Positions 4,820 to 5,085 of a DNA stretch of 5,085 nucleotides are shown here, piece after piece; the first letter of the stretch is position 1, and the number at the start of each line of letters is the position of its first letter. The position numbers were made by a program, and so were the translations under genes. Source of the stretch: Clostridia bacterium. GTDB taxonomy: Bacteria; Bacillota; Clostridia; Saccharofermentanales; UBA5734. The stretch spans positions 1-5,085 of the forward strand of contig RZZF01000151.1 in the NCBI GenBank assembly GCA_009929975.1, read 5' to 3'. The notes beneath the pieces were generated by a model that had not been told where the DNA came from, searched no databases, and was given only the letters and a program-made list of their open reading frames with translations.

Positions 4820-5085
4820 ATGGCCAAGCTCGATAAGCTGATCCGCCGCTACTATACCAAGGTGCTGGACGATCAGCCGGATATGACTGTCTACGACTTA
4901 TTTGACTGGGAAAAACGTGATGTCCTGCTCAAGGATTACAAGAGCGGGCGTGTCCTTTGTGATATGAAGGGTCTGGAATTTCCGGTTCATTATTCACAGA
5001 ACTCCTGTGATATCATCGCGTCCAAATATTTTCGCAAGGCCGGCGTGCCGACAGAAACCGGAGCGGAGAACAGCATGCGTCAGGT
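4820..5085 (+). CDS. nrdJ: Adenosylcobalamin-dependent (class II) ribonucleotide reductase, N-terminal part
   Basis: The enzyme reduces ribonucleotides to deoxyribonucleotides in the cytoplasm, using adenosylcobalamin to generate the thiyl radical, and needs no oxygen or second subunit. The 88 complete codons begin MAKLDKLIRRYYTK. Within them, KGLEFPVHYSQNSCDIIASKYFRKAGVP (residues about 50-77) resembles the class II N-terminal substrate-binding block FPxSWSQxATNIVASKYFRG, and the downstream NSMRQV resembles xSVRQL. The stretch DLFDWEKRDVLL is also typical. No room exists for an N-terminal ATP-cone. The ATG follows GGAGGA (4809-4814) at 5 nt. The catalytic cysteines lie beyond the window, so class II is judged from the N-terminus, supported by the cobO-type gene nearby and the NrdR-like sites. 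A different RNR class is possible but less likely. Confidence 0.85.
   Translation, partial: MAKLDKLIRRYYTKVLDDQPDMTVYDLFDWEKRDVLLKDYKSGRVLCDMKGLEFPVHYSQNSCDIIASKYFRKAGVPTETGAENSMRQ

Overview
The window looks like ordinary chromosomal housekeeping DNA from a Gram-positive bacterium, probably a clostridia-like member of the Bacillota. The evidence is strong GGAGG-type ribosome binding sites, sigma-A-like promoters, a MurT/GatD pair (the lipid II amidating enzyme of Gram-positive cell walls), a PurA N-terminus of the kind I associate with clostridia, and a B12-dependent ribonucleotide reductase. The coding DNA is GC-rich and the intergenic regions are clearly more AT-rich. I see no mobile element, tRNA, rRNA or CRISPR array.

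Layout. Positions 1-407 (minus) hold the first 135 codons of purA. Positions 408-603 are non-coding and carry a near-consensus purA promoter, a short leader with an intrinsic terminator hairpin, and several short repeats. Positions 604-3358 (minus) are a three-gene operon transcribed in the order cobO-type corrinoid adenosyltransferase, murT, gatD. Positions 3359-3471 hold what look like overlapping divergent promoters. Positions 3472-4644 (plus) encode a 12-helix MFS transporter. Positions 4645-4819 are an AT-rich regulatory region with a promoter and two NrdR-box-like sites 32 bp apart. From 4820 (plus) to the window edge lies the N-terminus of a class II (adenosylcobalamin-dependent) ribonucleotide reductase.

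How the genes fit together. MurT and GatD form one enzyme that amidates the D-glutamate of lipid II. The adenosyltransferase makes adenosylcobalamin, the cofactor of the ribonucleotide reductase encoded about 1.5 kb away, so maker and user of the cofactor are neighbours although transcribed from opposite strands. PurA makes the AMP precursor, so purine nucleotide and deoxynucleotide synthesis flank the cell wall pair. The MFS transporter has no visible link to the others.

I do not see a convincing new multi-gene system. The points most worth checking are regulatory: the tandem NrdR-like sites, the terminator inside the purA leader, and the face-to-face promoters between the adenosyltransferase and the transporter.
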